Of a stretch of DNA of 64,000 nt, positions 42,744-54,103 are shown piece after piece; position 1 is the first letter of the stretch, and the number at the start of each line of letters is the position of its first letter. The position numbers and the translations under genes were made by a program. Source of the stretch: Oxalicibacterium faecigallinarum (GTDB lineage: Bacteria; Pseudomonadota; Gammaproteobacteria; Burkholderiales; Burkholderiaceae_D); the NCBI RefSeq assembly GCF_014635705.1, contig NZ_BMDI01000002.1, positions 186,001 through 250,000 on the forward strand. The letters run 5' to 3'. The notes under the pieces are model-generated. The model had not been told where the DNA came from. It did no database searches and worked only from the letters and a program-made list of their open reading frames with translations.

Positions 42744-44299
42744 GCAGACTCCTTTTTGCGTGACTTAACGCGTGTTGGCTGCTTCGCTCGTTCTTCCTGC
42801 TCGTCACGGATGCGTTCAAGTAGGATGCTAGCTGGCTCGTCATTCCGATCTTGTTGCACCAATTGTCCGGCGAAGGCGGCGCGCAGGATATTTTTACGCT
42901 GGGCGGTGGATTGTTTGAGGGAGAGTTTGATAGTAGTCTCTTGTAAGTGTGCGGCTTCGATATTTGCTGAAAGCAATAAGGACGCTTGCTCTATTTCGTT
43001 TGGACCCGGCAGAGGCACAAGAATTTGCCGCAGACGTTCTTGGCCAATGTTACGCATGGATTCCTGATTTCCTGAGGCAAGCATTTCGATTTGCTTGCGC
43101 CCGAGTTCACTGCGCAATAGTGTAAGCAGCCAAACTTTTAATTCCTTGTTTACTAGGACAAGGCGAAGAATCTTGTCGCTGAGCATGACTCGCTTTGTAA
43201 CGTTCTGTGCAATCACGCATGCGCCCACCAATTCGATTGTGTTGGCGCGTGAAAAAAGGAAGTCACCAACATTCACAAACAGTTCTGGACGGATCATTGA
43301 CTCATCTTGGCAGGTCTTGCTTTCCTCTTCGTTGTATTCTCCCCAAGAGACAGCACTAACTTTCAAAACGCCAACTTCATCCGAGTACGGTGGACGTTCT
43401 TCGCATTTGAAGCTTGTTCCGGTTTCAATGTCTGCTAGCAAGTGATCAATCGTCGCCCACACCCACCCCTCTGGCAATTGCGGCAAATCGGTGGTATCTG
43501 GCTGAATCGGCTCAGGGTATTTCTTCTGCCAGTCTTTGGGCGGGATTTTTCCTTGTTCTTTGAATTTGGCGAGCTGCTTGGCCTCCCAGCGGGCTCGGCG
43601 TTCGGTGAGGATACGGTCGAGTAGTTGGGAGCCTGTTTCGGCGGGCGTGTTTTGCATGCGCCAGTCTGCTGTGAGTGCGCCTTCCACCGCCGCTTTTAGT
43701 AGCGATTGGCGGTATTGCACCAATTTTCTCTGCGCGGCCTTCAGTTCTGCTACGCCGGCATCGAGGTCAGACAGAAGTTCTTCAAGTTTGCTGACGATGC
43801 GGGTTTGTTCGGCTCTTGGTGGTAATGGTAGTTCAATTTCACCGATGGTCTTAGAGGACAAGTGTTTGACAGTAACCGATGGAGTATTCGCATTGATCGC
43901 TGCGAGATAGCCAGGAAGAACAAGCGACAGTAGCTTTTTGTCATAGTGCCGTTCAATAGGGGTGATCTTGCAAACTCGCTGATTCAATAATGCAGTCCTG
44001 ACACCCCAAAAACCCGAGTGGAAGTCGCCATCCATACCGATGAGCAAATCCCCGTGCCTAATAAGGTAAGTTTCTTCATATGGGCCGGTGTAATAAGTAC
44101 TGGTATCTCCGGTGAGAACATCACGGATTCGCGCCAGCGGCATGCCTTCAGAGTTATTGAAAAAAGCCGAGTCAAAAGGCGCGCCATTCAATATTTCAGC
44201 AACTTGTGCAAGCGGGACTCGCTCCCAGGTTGAGTGCTTGCTGAGCAAGCCAGTTGTATCTGCCGCAATAACTTCGGCAATGGACATCGTAAAAGCCAT
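42740..44299 (-). CDS. hsdS: Type I restriction-modification system specificity subunit
   Basis: A 519-residue HsdS with two target-recognition domains. The first runs from about residue 20 to 165 and ends in LPLPPRAEQTRIVSKLEELL, the conserved helix; the second covers about 280-420, ending in LVPLPGPNEIEQASLLL. The central linker is a long helix. The recognition sequence should be bipartite but cannot be read from the protein. The start overlaps the hsdR stop (TAATG), so the two are coupled. Confidence 0.94.
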   Translation of the reverse strand: MAFTMSIAEVIAADTTGLLSKHSTWERVPLAQVAEILNGAPFDSAFFNNSEGMPLARIRDVLTGDTSTYYTGPYEETYLIRHGDLLIGMDGDFHSGFWGVRTALLNQRVCKITPIERHYDKKLLSLVLPGYLAAINANTPSVTVKHLSSKTIGEIELPLPPRAEQTRIVSKLEELLSDLDAGVAELKAAQRKLVQYRQSLLKAAVEGALTADWRMQNTPAETGSQLLDRILTERRARWEAKQLAKFKEQGKIPPKDWQKKYPEPIQPDTTDLPQLPEGWVWATIDHLLADIETGTSFKCEERPPYSDEVGVLKVSAVSWGEYNEEESKTCQDESMIRPELFVNVGDFLFSRANTIELVGACVIAQNVTKRVMLSDKILRLVLVNKELKVWLLTLLRSELGRKQIEMLASGNQESMRNIGQERLRQILVPLPGPNEIEQASLLLSANIEAAHLQETTIKLSLKQSTAQRKNILRAAFAGQLVQQDRNDEPASILLERIRDEQEERAKQPTRVKSRKKESA

Positions 44300-47088
44300 T
44301 AAGCCACCAACTCCTCATTCATCTCATTCATTAACGTATCCAGTTCCTTGCCAAACATGCCCCAGGCTTTTTGCAAGCCGCCCTTGTCTGCCAGTTCCGC
44401 GTAATCAAAGTCCTCTCGCGCAATCGAACATGAATTCGCAATGTGGTCCTTCATCAGCCGCAACCATTCGGTCTGTTCTGACGTGAAGGCAGTTCCTCGT
44501 TGCGCATTGTGGCGCCAGATCCAGTTGGCAAAGCGACGGTCCACCTCGTCAGCAAAAGGCTTGAGCTCTGCATCGGCACCATCCAGCTCGAGCGCAAAGC
44601 GCAGGAGTGACACCAGATCAGTGAGTTGACGGTGACTAGTGGTGCCTTTGACCTGATTGGCGTGTACGCGCGCATAGGCGCTCCACAGACGCTCGGTGGT
44701 AAGCATTAGTGGTGGCTTGCTCAGTTGTTCATGCAGGTCTTCGATCATGTCGAAGGTGAGGGCGCGACGTCGATATGGCTGCTGGTAAAAGAAGCTTAGC
44801 GCGGCGATTTCATCCTTGCGCTGACGGATATATTCCGTAAAGGTTTGGATTACGGCCTTGGCTTCGGTCTCTGCTTGTTCAGAAAACCCTGAGAACGTGA
44901 CCTGGTCCAGATTGATATGGTCGATGATCTGCTCACGCTCGCGGCGAGCATTTTCGATTTCGTCGCGCAATTCTGGCTTGTCGAAGGGCGAACAGGCAGC
45001 AGCAACGCGCTCAGCGCGTGCTGCTTCTATTTCTTCTGGTAGCAAGGTGTCTTCGCTGCGGGTAATGCCACTTGCTCGGGCTTGAGTCAGCGCAGCTTGC
45101 ATGATGGCATCCGGATCCAGTGCGTTGATCAGGGCCTTCCCGAGTTCTCCGATGGGAATGCCACCGCTGTGCTTTTCGATACGCGCTTTGGCTTTGTCGT
45201 CGAGTTGCTTGTTCAAACGAACGAGACGGTTGGCTAGCGAGAGTAAGGTGTCGTCGTCTCGGCTACCCATTGCCACACCTTGCAACAAATCTTTGAGCGC
45301 AACACCGGGTTTCTTCTCCAGCGGGCGGCTTTCTGTCTTGCAGGACTTTTCAACGCCCACAGCATCGATCAGCACGAATCGGGTTTTGGCGCCATCGGCA
45401 CTGTTGCTAACGCGCTTGAGACTATCGGCGTCCAGACTGCGCACGCCACGGCCCTTCATCTGTTCGTAGTATCCCTTGCTGCGCACGTCGCGCATGAAGA
45501 GCAATACTTCGAGTGGCTTGACGTCGGTACCGGTGGCGATCATGTCCACGGTCACGGCGATGCGTGGGTTATAGTCGTTGCGGAAGCTGCTCAGAATACT
45601 GTCAGCGTCTTCTTCCGAGCGATAGGTGACCTTCTTGCAGAAGGCATTACCTTGACCATAGATCTCGCGGACGATGTTAATAATGTCGTCTGCGTGGCTA
45701 TCTGTCTTGGCAAAGATCAGGGTCTTGGGTGTTTCTTTGCGTGTGGGAAAAATTTTCGTTTCTACAGCCGTTTTCATGGCCTGGATAACTTGGCGAATCT
45801 GGCTTGTGTTGACGACTGAGCGATCGAGTTCCTTGCCTGTGTAGACAGTATCTTCTTCTGTCTCGCTCCAACGCTTCTTGCGTGTTTGGCGATCGCGATG
45901 ATCGACCCATTCCTTGGCTTTGAGTTGTCCACCTTTTTGGGTGACTTCCGTTTCGATGGTATAGACGTCATAGCCGACATTGACGCCGTCAGCTACGGAG
46001 TCCTCATAACTATATTCAGCGACGATGTTTTCGTTGAAAAAACCGAAAGTGCGTTTATCAGGCGTTGCAGTGAGGCCAATCAGGCTGGCATCGAAATAAT
46101 CAAGTACCTGTTTCCAAAGGTTATAGATGCTGCGATGGCATTCATCGATGACGATGAAGTCGAAGGTTTCGACGGGCGTTGCCGAGTTGTAGCGAACGAA
46201 TTTTTCTTGCTTAGTTGTTTGTTGCACTTCATTGAGAGAAATGTCTTCCGCCGAGTCATCAATCGGCTCGCCACTCAGAATGGAATACATGCGCTGGATG
46301 GTGCTGATGCAAACCTGCGCATGAGGATCGATATGCGGCGAGGTGAGTCTCTGCACGTTGTACAGCTCAGTGAATTTACGGGCATCGTCAGGCGGCGTAT
46401 ATGCCATGAACTCTTGATGTGCCTGTTTGCCGAGATTGCGTGTATCGACCAGAAACAGAATGCGCTTTGCTCCACCAAACTTGAGCAGGCGGTAAACCGA
46501 AGTGATAGCGGTAAAGGTTTTTCCCGCACCAGTGGCCATGTGCACAAGCGCACGTGGCTTATTCATTGCGAGCGATTTTTCCAAGCCTGTTACCGCGCTG
46601 ACCTGACAATCACGCAGATTGCGTTCAGGAAGTGCTGGCATTTGCTCCGCTAAACGACGACGTAACGTTTCAGGCTGATCCAGCCATGTCGCCAATGTCT
46701 CTGGTTTGAAGAAATGAAAAATTTCTCGCGAGCGAGGCAGAGGATCAGCATTATCGGTAAAGCGAATGATCTGTCCGGTTGCTTCAAAGAGAAATCGTAA
46801 TGGCGCATTATCTGCACGCCATTTCAGATTGGCGCTGGCATAGCGTTCGGTCTGGGCTTCTGTGACTGTGAGATTTTCGCCGGCCGAATCTTTTTTTGCC
46901 TCGATGACGCCGACGGGCTTACGGTTGATAAACAACGCATAGTCGGCTGGGCCGGTATCGGTTGGGAATTCGCGTATGGCGATGCCAACACCAGCAGATA
47001 GATTGAATTGCTTGAGGTCCTGAATCACCCAGCCAGCTTGCTCTAGTTTTTGATCGATTAGCTGGCGGGCTTTGGTTTCAGGCGTCAT
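44299..47088 (-). CDS. hsdR: Type I restriction-modification system endonuclease/translocase subunit
   Basis: A 929-residue HsdR. The N-terminal nuclease has the D49...E63-x-K65 site (GPADYALFINRKPVGVIEAKK segment). The superfamily 2 motor follows: MATGAGKT at 184-191, IDECHRS, LTATP, and QMKGRGVR. The C-terminal part resembles the EcoEI-type R-subunit domain that binds the methylase. It translocates and cuts DNA lacking the methyl mark. It is the first gene of the locus, 50 bases from the ychF end. Confidence 0.95.
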   Translation of the reverse strand: MTPETKARQLIDQKLEQAGWVIQDLKQFNLSAGVGIAIREFPTDTGPADYALFINRKPVGVIEAKKDSAGENLTVTEAQTERYASANLKWRADNAPLRFLFEATGQIIRFTDNADPLPRSREIFHFFKPETLATWLDQPETLRRRLAEQMPALPERNLRDCQVSAVTGLEKSLAMNKPRALVHMATGAGKTFTAITSVYRLLKFGGAKRILFLVDTRNLGKQAHQEFMAYTPPDDARKFTELYNVQRLTSPHIDPHAQVCISTIQRMYSILSGEPIDDSAEDISLNEVQQTTKQEKFVRYNSATPVETFDFIVIDECHRSIYNLWKQVLDYFDASLIGLTATPDKRTFGFFNENIVAEYSYEDSVADGVNVGYDVYTIETEVTQKGGQLKAKEWVDHRDRQTRKKRWSETEEDTVYTGKELDRSVVNTSQIRQVIQAMKTAVETKIFPTRKETPKTLIFAKTDSHADDIINIVREIYGQGNAFCKKVTYRSEEDADSILSSFRNDYNPRIAVTVDMIATGTDVKPLEVLLFMRDVRSKGYYEQMKGRGVRSLDADSLKRVSNSADGAKTRFVLIDAVGVEKSCKTESRPLEKKPGVALKDLLQGVAMGSRDDDTLLSLANRLVRLNKQLDDKAKARIEKHSGGIPIGELGKALINALDPDAIMQAALTQARASGITRSEDTLLPEEIEAARAERVAAACSPFDKPELRDEIENARREREQIIDHINLDQVTFSGFSEQAETEAKAVIQTFTEYIRQRKDEIAALSFFYQQPYRRRALTFDMIEDLHEQLSKPPLMLTTERLWSAYARVHANQVKGTTSHRQLTDLVSLLRFALELDGADAELKPFADEVDRRFANWIWRHNAQRGTAFTSEQTEWLRLMKDHIANSCSIAREDFDYAELADKGGLQKAWGMFGKELDTLMNEMNEELVA

Positions 47089-47138
47089 GCGGTAGCCTCA
47101 TCGGGGAATAGTGATGAAAGGCACTTTTTACTACGGAC

Positions 47139-48230
<1,092 letters not shown>

Positions 48231-48357
48231 GATGGTGTGCTTTACTGAGAGATAAATTAACCCGCTATTCTACCGTAGCGCGCAGGCCACGCCGCGATTT
48301 GCGACGGGATGCAAAAACGTTGGATGTTGCTTGTCGCTTATTTGCTGTCGGTGCTGC

Positions 48358-48948
48358 TTATTTGGCAACCGTATGCAATTGCGTGGCGGCGATGTTGAAC
48401 TTGCCTTCGCACAGCAGCGGAATGATGGTGAGGCTCTTGGCAATCGCTTCATCGATCAGCGGTTGTTCTTCCTTGCGCGGACGATGCAGGACGAAATCGA
48501 CGACAGGTTGATTGAGATTCAGCGTGCGTGGATGGCCGATGCCGATGCGCAGGCGCCAGTAATCTTGCGTGCCAAGCGCAGCGGTGATGTCTTTCAGGCC
48601 GTTGTGACCACCGGATGAGCCGCCTTTCTTCAGCTTGGCGACACCCGGTGGCAAGTCCAGCTCATCATGCACGACCAGTACTTCTTCCGGTGCGATTTTG
48701 AAGAAGCGTGCCAAGGCACCGACTGACTGGCCGGAGCGGTTCATGAAGGTTTGTGGCTCCAGCAACCAGACTTCCTGACCGGCGATGTTGGCTTTGGCAG
48801 CGAGTGCGTTGTACTTGGTTTCGCGCACAAGGCTGCAGCGCGGCAGGCTGTTGGCGAGGTTGTCGACCAGCCAGAATCCGGCGTTGTGGCGGGTTTGTTC
48901 GTATTCGAGTCCGGGATTGCCGAGACCGACGATGAGGCGGATGGACAT
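48358..48948 (-). CDS. pth: Peptidyl-tRNA hydrolase
   Basis: A 196-residue enzyme that frees tRNA from stalled peptidyl-tRNA. Conserved residues N11 (GLGNPG), H21 (TRHNAG), N70 (FMNRSG) and D95 ([11 protein letters not shown]) are all present. In relatives pth follows rplY; here a LysR and an alcohol dehydrogenase gene lie between them. ychF comes next. Confidence 0.96.
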   Translation of the reverse strand: MSIRLIVGLGNPGLEYEQTRHNAGFWLVDNLANSLPRCSLVRETKYNALAAKANIAGQEVWLLEPQTFMNRSGQSVGALARFFKIAPEEVLVVHDELDLPPGVAKLKKGGSSGGHNGLKDITAALGTQDYWRLRIGIGHPRTLNLNQPVVDFVLHRPRKEEQPLIDEAIAKSLTIIPLLCEGKFNIAATQLHTVAK

Positions 48949-49021
48949 GGTGCAGGCAGAAGCAAAAGGTTGGATTATCGCGGATCGTGGCGCGCTTGGC
49001 GATGTTGAATGCTGTGCAAAG

Positions 49022-49936
49022 TCATGAATGCACGCCGTTACCGTTACCTTTCCAGCGGATGGCGTCGATGAAGGCGCTCAGTGCCGGTGTGCGGCGTCGG
49101 TCGGGAAAGTACAGATGATAGCCGTGGAAGGTTGGCGACCAGTTTTCGAGCAAACGCACCAGACGACCATCGGCAATGTGTTGTTCGACTTCATGCTCGA
49201 AGCAATAGCCAATGCCTGCACCATCCAGCACGCTTGCCAGCGCCAGCGCCCAATTGTTGATGATCAATGGGCCGTCCACGCGGACTTCGATCATGCGTCC
49301 GCCTCTACTGAATTCCCACGCGTACATACCGCCTGCGGTTTGCAGGCGATAGTTCATGCAGCGATGGCTCTTTAAATCCTGCGGCGTGACAATCGGCGCA
49401 AGATTCTTTGCCAGATATTCAGGTGTGGCGACGATGGCGGTGCGGACATCCGGACCGATACGGACAGAAATCATGTCTTGCGCGATCAGTTCACCCAATC
49501 GCACGCCCGCATCAAAGCGATCAGCGACGATGTCGGTCAGTCCATCATCCGTATTGATCTCGACCGTGATGTTGGGATACATCGCCATGAAGCGCGCGAG
49601 CATGGGCTGGATCAACCAGCGTGCGGCAACCTGATCGGCGGTGATGCGGACGGTGCCGCTGGGTGTATCGCCCAGATCGCTGATATTGGCCAGCTCGGTC
49701 GCAATACTGTCGAGTGCCGGACGTAGCGTTTGCAGCAGGCGCTCGCCGGCCTCCGTGGTGGAGACGCTGCGCGTGGTGCGTGTGAGCAGGGGCAGGCCGA
49801 TGCGCTGCTCAAGCGCCTTGATCGCGTGGCTGAGCGCGGATTGCGACATGCCGAGTTTGGCAGCAGCGCGGGTAAAGTTGCCTTCTTCCGCGACGGTCGC
49901 AAAGGCGGCCAGATCGTTGAGTTCATCCCGCTTCAT
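49022..49936 (-). CDS. LysR family transcriptional regulator
   Basis: A 304-residue regulator with an N-terminal winged helix-turn-helix ([40 protein letters not shown] region) and the LysR substrate-binding domain behind it. It is divergent from the alcohol dehydrogenase gene at 50072 with a 135-base gap, the usual arrangement for a LysR regulator and its target. The inducer is unknown. A TAATC-A-GATTA palindrome lies in the gap at 49977-49987. Confidence 0.92.
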   Translation of the reverse strand: MKRDELNDLAAFATVAEEGNFTRAAAKLGMSQSALSHAIKALEQRIGLPLLTRTTRSVSTTEAGERLLQTLRPALDSIATELANISDLGDTPSGTVRITADQVAARWLIQPMLARFMAMYPNITVEINTDDGLTDIVADRFDAGVRLGELIAQDMISVRIGPDVRTAIVATPEYLAKNLAPIVTPQDLKSHRCMNYRLQTAGGMYAWEFSRGGRMIEVRVDGPLIINNWALALASVLDGAGIGYCFEHEVEQHIADGRLVRLLENWSPTFHGYHLYFPDRRRTPALSAFIDAIRWKGNGNGVHS

Positions 49937-49976
49937 TGATGCGCCATTTTCATAAGAATAATCGGAATTGCTAGTC

Positions 49977-49987
49977 TAATCAGATTA
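49977..49987. promoter_or_regulatory. Candidate LysR-type operator
   Basis: TAATC-A-GATTA is a short palindrome of the T-N11-A class in the divergent gap between the LysR gene and the dehydrogenase gene, about 40 bases from the LysR start and 85 from the other start. Position and symmetry alone support it. Confidence 0.4.
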
Positions 49988-50071
49988 AAGCGGGTCTGCT
50001 ATTGTTCCTGCAATTCATCGTCTGTCGTGCCGAAAGTGCGCGTTTCGTTATTTATCTGGAAAGGGTTCTTC

Positions 50072-51118
50072 ATGGCTCACGCTCATGGTTATGCGGTAAA
50101 GGATGCGCAATCTCCTCTGGTGCCGTTTCAGTTTGAACGACGCGAGCCGGGGCCGCACGATGTCTGTATCGATATTCTTTACTGCGGCATTTGTCATTCC
50201 GACCTGCATCAGGCGCGTGATGACTGGTCCAACTCGCTGTATCCGATGGTACCGGGGCACGAGATCGTTGGCCGTGTGACGGCGGTTGGCGCGCATGTCA
50301 AAAAGTACAAGGTTGGCGATCTGGCTGGCGTGGGCTGCATGGTCGGTTCATGCCGCCACTGCTCTGCCTGCGCGGCTGATCTGGAACAGTATTGTGAAGA
50401 GGGCGCAACCTGGACCTATAACGGGACCGAGCGTAATAGCGATCAACTGACGTTCGGCGGTTATTCCGACCACATCGTGGTGGAAGAGCACTTTGTCGTG
50501 AAAGTGCCGGAGAATCTTGATCTGAAGGCCGTGGCGCCGTTGTTATGTGCAGGCATCACGACCTATTCGCCACTACGCTACGTCAAGGCAGGACCGGGAC
50601 AAAAGATCGGTGTGATCGGTCTGGGTGGCTTGGGTCACATGGGCGTCAAATTCGCCAAGGCAATGGGCGCGCATGTAGTGATGATCACGACCTCGCCGGA
50701 CAAAGGCAAGGATGCCAAGCGGTTGGGCGCGGACGAAATTTTGGTATCGCGTGATCCGACGGATATGCATAAGCATGCGAACAGCTTCGATTTTTTGCTC
50801 AACACGATTCCGGTCGGGCATGACGTCAATCCGTATCTGGGTTTGCTCAAGCTTGACGGCAAGATGGGGATGGTTGGTGTGTTGACGCCAATTGATCCAG
50901 TCATTGGCGGCAATCTGATCTTTGGCCGCAAATCATTGTTCGGTTCTGGCATCGGTGGCATGGCAGAGACGCAGGAAATGCTGGATTTTTGCGGTCAGCA
51001 CAATATCGTGGCCGATGTAGAGATGGTCTCGATCAAGGACGTCAATCAGGCCTGGCATCGGATGGAAAAGAACGATGTACGTTATCGCTTCGTAATCGAC
51101 ATGGCGACGCTGGGATAA
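50072..51118 (+). CDS. Zinc-dependent NAD(P) alcohol dehydrogenase
   Basis: A 348-residue medium-chain dehydrogenase of the YahK/cinnamyl-alcohol type. Catalytic zinc ligands are in CGICHSDLH and PGHEIVGRV, the structural zinc site is CRHCSACAADLEQYC, and the Rossmann motif is GVIGLGGLGHMGVKFAKAMG. It probably reduces aldehydes with NADPH. ATG 50072 follows GGAAAGGG; the frame opens 15 codons earlier. The divergent LysR gene is its likely regulator. Confidence 0.94.
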   Translation: MAHAHGYAVKDAQSPLVPFQFERREPGPHDVCIDILYCGICHSDLHQARDDWSNSLYPMVPGHEIVGRVTAVGAHVKKYKVGDLAGVGCMVGSCRHCSACAADLEQYCEEGATWTYNGTERNSDQLTFGGYSDHIVVEEHFVVKVPENLDLKAVAPLLCAGITTYSPLRYVKAGPGQKIGVIGLGGLGHMGVKFAKAMGAHVVMITTSPDKGKDAKRLGADEILVSRDPTDMHKHANSFDFLLNTIPVGHDVNPYLGLLKLDGKMGMVGVLTPIDPVIGGNLIFGRKSLFGSGIGGMAETQEMLDFCGQHNIVADVEMVSIKDVNQAWHRMEKNDVRYRFVIDMATLG

Positions 51119-51188
51119 ATCACCTGCGCGTTTCTGGCAAAAGAGACAGTTTTCTGCGCGCTGCCTTTTACTGGAAGCGTACAGACGT

Positions 51189-51219
51189 AAAAAAGCCCGT
51201 CACCAGGACGGGCTTTTTT
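51189..51219. terminator. Rho-independent terminator, bidirectional
   Basis: GCCCGTC and GACGGGC pair around five bases, flanked by AAAAAA and TTTTTT, between the convergent dehydrogenase and rplY genes. Confidence 0.9.
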
Positions 51220-51235
51220 GTGACACGAGAAAGAA

Positions 51236-51850
51236 TTACTTCTTCTCTGCATCGCCTTCCGCTGCTGCGTCTTCTGCAGAAACGGTACCGGCTGGAACGG
51301 CAGCCGTTGCGATCGTTGGGTTTTCTTCACCACCGTGTTGAACAGCCGACACGCCTTTTGGCAGTTTGATGTCTGCGAGGTGGATCGAATTGCCGGCTTC
51401 CAGATTTGCCAGATCGATTTCGATGAACTCTGGCAGATCGGCTGGCAGGCAGCTGATATCCAGTTCGGTTGCCACGTGGCTGATCACGGCGCTCGACAGT
51501 TTGACTGCAGGCGAGATCTCAGCGTTGATGAAGTGCAGAGGCACTTTGGTGTGGATCTTTTGTTTCGCATCGACGCGCTGGAAATCAGCGTGCAGAACTT
51601 GCTGCTTGTATGCGTGCATCTGGAAATCGCGCAGCAGAACTTTCTCGACTTTACCTTCGACTTCGAGGTCGAGGATGGACGAGTGGAACGCTTCCTTCTT
51701 CAGTGCGTAGAAGAGGGCGTTAGCGTCGAGCGAGATGTTGACTGGCGCAGCTTCGCCGCCGTAAACGATACCTGGGGTCAGGCCTGCATTGCGCTGGCGG
51801 CGGCTCGCTCCGGTCCCCAGCTCTTTGCGTGCAAATGCAACTACTTTCAT
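51236..51850 (-). CDS. rplY: 50S ribosomal protein L25 (Ctc type)
   Basis: A 204-residue L25 of the long general-stress type: the N-terminal 5S rRNA-binding domain ([22 protein letters not shown] onward) and a C-terminal TL5-like beta domain, with an acidic Ala-rich tail. The ATG at 51850 follows GGAG; the frame continues upstream for 27 codons without conservation. It follows prs as in most relatives. Confidence 0.95.
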   Translation of the reverse strand: MKVVAFARKELGTGASRRQRNAGLTPGIVYGGEAAPVNISLDANALFYALKKEAFHSSILDLEVEGKVEKVLLRDFQMHAYKQQVLHADFQRVDAKQKIHTKVPLHFINAEISPAVKLSSAVISHVATELDISCLPADLPEFIEIDLANLEAGNSIHLADIKLPKGVSAVQHGGEENPTIATAAVPAGTVSAEDAAAEGDAEKK

Positions 51851-52008
51851 GATAAAGCTCCAATTAAGCAGGATGATTTTCATCCTGCGGTTAATCCCCC
51901 GCGACCAGGGGATTGAAAAGAATGCGGCCAAAGCCGCATCCGATGGTCAGGCGATGTTGCTGCCTGCTGCCCGCTTGTCATCGAAATGACCCGCGGGACG
52001 GTTGTTTC

Positions 52009-52959
52009 TTAATCTGCAAACAGCGACATGACGGAGTCGCCTTTGGTAATGCGCTTGAAGGTTTCTGCCAGCAGCGGTGCGCAGGTCAGAACACGAATCT
52101 TCGAACAGGCACGTGCCGCTTCGGAGAGCGGGATCGTGTCGGTCACCACCAGCTCGTCCAGTGGCGAGGTTGTAATGCGTTCGATCGCCGGGCCCGACAA
52201 CACCGGGTGCGTACAGTAAGCGGTCACTTTCTTCGCGCCACGTTCCTTCAATACTTCGGCTGCCTTGGTCAGGGTGCCTGCGGTGTCGACCATGTCATCC
52301 ATGATCACGCAGTTACGGCCTTCGACTTCACCGATGATGTTCATGACTTCCGAGACGTTGGCCTTCGGACGACGTTTATCGATGATGGCCAGATCGCAGT
52401 TCAGGCGCTTTGCCAGTGCACGGGCGCGAACCACGCCGCCAACGTCTGGCGACACCACCAGCAAATCTTCCTGGTTTTTTGCGACCAGATCGCTCAGCAG
52501 AATCGGCGATGCATAAATGTTATCGACCGGAATATCGAAGAAGCCCTGGATCTGGTCAGCGTGCAGATCCATGATCAGGACACGTTCAACGCCCGCTTCC
52601 TGCAGCATGTTGGCCACAACTTTTGCCGAAATCGCCACACGTGCCGAACGTGGACGGCGATCCTGACGTGCATAACCGTAGTAGGGAATCGCTGCGGTGA
52701 TACGGCCTGCCGAGGCGCGCTTGAGAGCGTCGACCATCAGCATGATTTCCATCAGATTGTCATTGGTTGGTGCGCAGGTCGATTGCAGGACGAAGACATC
52801 CTTGCCGCGCACGTTCTCGTTGATCTCGACAACGATTTCACCGTCGGAGAATTTCGAGACGACTGCCTTGCCGAGTGGAATCTTGAGTTCTTGTGCAACC
52901 CCCAAAGCCAGATCCGGATTAGCGTTGCCGGTAAAAACCATCAGGTTTTCGAGTGCCAT
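52009..52959 (-). CDS. prs: Ribose-phosphate pyrophosphokinase
   Basis: A 316-residue enzyme that makes PRPP from ribose-5-phosphate and ATP for nucleotide, His and Trp synthesis. It has the flexible-loop and PRPP motifs: [36 protein letters not shown] and [12 protein letters not shown]. It follows the tRNA-Gln gene and precedes rplY. Confidence 0.97.
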   Translation of the reverse strand: MALENLMVFTGNANPDLALGVAQELKIPLGKAVVSKFSDGEIVVEINENVRGKDVFVLQSTCAPTNDNLMEIMLMVDALKRASAGRITAAIPYYGYARQDRRPRSARVAISAKVVANMLQEAGVERVLIMDLHADQIQGFFDIPVDNIYASPILLSDLVAKNQEDLLVVSPDVGGVVRARALAKRLNCDLAIIDKRRPKANVSEVMNIIGEVEGRNCVIMDDMVDTAGTLTKAAEVLKERGAKKVTAYCTHPVLSGPAIERITTSPLDELVVTDTIPLSEAARACSKIRVLTCAPLLAETFKRITKGDSVMSLFAD

Positions 52960-53082
52960 GGAAATTCCCGCGTATCGTTACAGTCGTTAAAAAGTTGGAA
53001 AGCCGCCAAAACCTGACTTTTGCAAGTCTTGTATTGGCGGCTTCTGCGTATCGCTTCTTTGCGCTTTTGCGCTTTTATTTAA

Positions 53083-53159
53083 TGGCAGGGGAACAAGGAT
53101 TCGAACCTTGGAATGCCGGAATCAAAATCCGGTGCCTTGACCAACTTGGCGATTCCCCT
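53083..53159 (-). tRNA. tRNA-Gln (UUG)
   Basis: The gene folds fully: acceptor arms AGGGGAA/TTCCCCT, anticodon stem CCGGA/TCCGG with loop TTTTGAT giving anticodon TTG, T arm CAAGG-TTCGAAT-CCTTG, discriminator G and encoded CCA. The first base pair is A-T, a weak pair that is usual for glutaminyl tRNA recognition. It lies between ispE and prs. Confidence 0.96.
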
Positions 53160-53225
53160 ACGCAACCTTTGTGTTTGCCGAACATCTTCGCGATTGTCGC
53201 GTCGGATACTCGTCAAACGAAACTG

Positions 53226-54095
53226 TTACGACTGCAATAACTGTGCGAGCGGGTGATGATCCAACGCTCTGGCTTTCCACGCTTTCCATTGTGCAGGCAC
53301 TTGATCGAGTGCTGCATCCGCTTGCCGTTCGTCAGTAAAACCACAGAACACACAAGCGCCGGAACCGGTCATGCGTGCTTCCCCAAATTGTTGCAGCCAC
53401 TTGACGGCATCTGCAATGGGAGGAAACAGCTTTTCAGCCACGACTTGCAGGTCGTTTTTTCCGAAGCTTGTTGCAGCCCCGAGAAAGTCCGCTATTTTGA
53501 CGACTTTCGTATCCCTTGTCAAACCTGTTTCTGCAAAAATCTGTTGTGTCGGTACCGATACGCCCGGCTCGATCACGACAAACCAGCGCGAAGGCGTGTC
53601 CACCGCTTGCATGGCCTCGCCGATTCCTTCAACAAAGGCATTTCTGCCAAAGATGAAAAACGGTACGTCGGCACCCAGCTTGACGCCGATTTGCATCAGT
53701 TCTTCGCGTGAAAAGCCGGCTTGCCATAGATGATTGAGCGCAAGCAGTGTCGTGGCTGCATCTGAGGAGCCGCCGCCGAGCCCGCCGCCCATCGGCAGTT
53801 TTTTTTCAACCGCGATATCGACGCCAACGGGTGTCTTGGCGCCACGCGCGATGATTGCGGTTTGCAGCAGACGCGCCGCGCGGATGACCAGATCGGATTC
53901 GGCTGGTACGCCGGCCAGTTCGGTGCTGCGGCAGATGGCCTCGTCATCTCGCAAGGAAAAGTGCAGGACATCACCGCGATCGATCAATTGAAACACGCTT
54001 TGCAGCAGATGGTAGCCATCGGCACGGCGGCCGACGACATGCAAAAACAGATTGAGCTTGGCCGGTGCGGCGCAGTTGTTCAGAACGCGAGTCAT
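53226..54095 (-). CDS. ispE: 4-diphosphocytidyl-2-C-methyl-D-erythritol kinase
   Basis: A 289-residue GHMP kinase of the non-mevalonate isoprenoid pathway. The ATP loop PMGGGLGGGSSDAATTLLALN, the N-terminal AKLNLFLHVVGRRADGYH and the C-terminal MTGSGACVFCGF are all seen. It follows lolB by 8 bases and is followed by tRNA-Gln and prs. Confidence 0.96.
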   Translation of the reverse strand: MTRVLNNCAAPAKLNLFLHVVGRRADGYHLLQSVFQLIDRGDVLHFSLRDDEAICRSTELAGVPAESDLVIRAARLLQTAIIARGAKTPVGVDIAVEKKLPMGGGLGGGSSDAATTLLALNHLWQAGFSREELMQIGVKLGADVPFFIFGRNAFVEGIGEAMQAVDTPSRWFVVIEPGVSVPTQQIFAETGLTRDTKVVKIADFLGAATSFGKNDLQVVAEKLFPPIADAVKWLQQFGEARMTGSGACVFCGFTDERQADAALDQVPAQWKAWKARALDHHPLAQLLQS

Positions 54096-54103
54096 GGCTG
54101 GAT

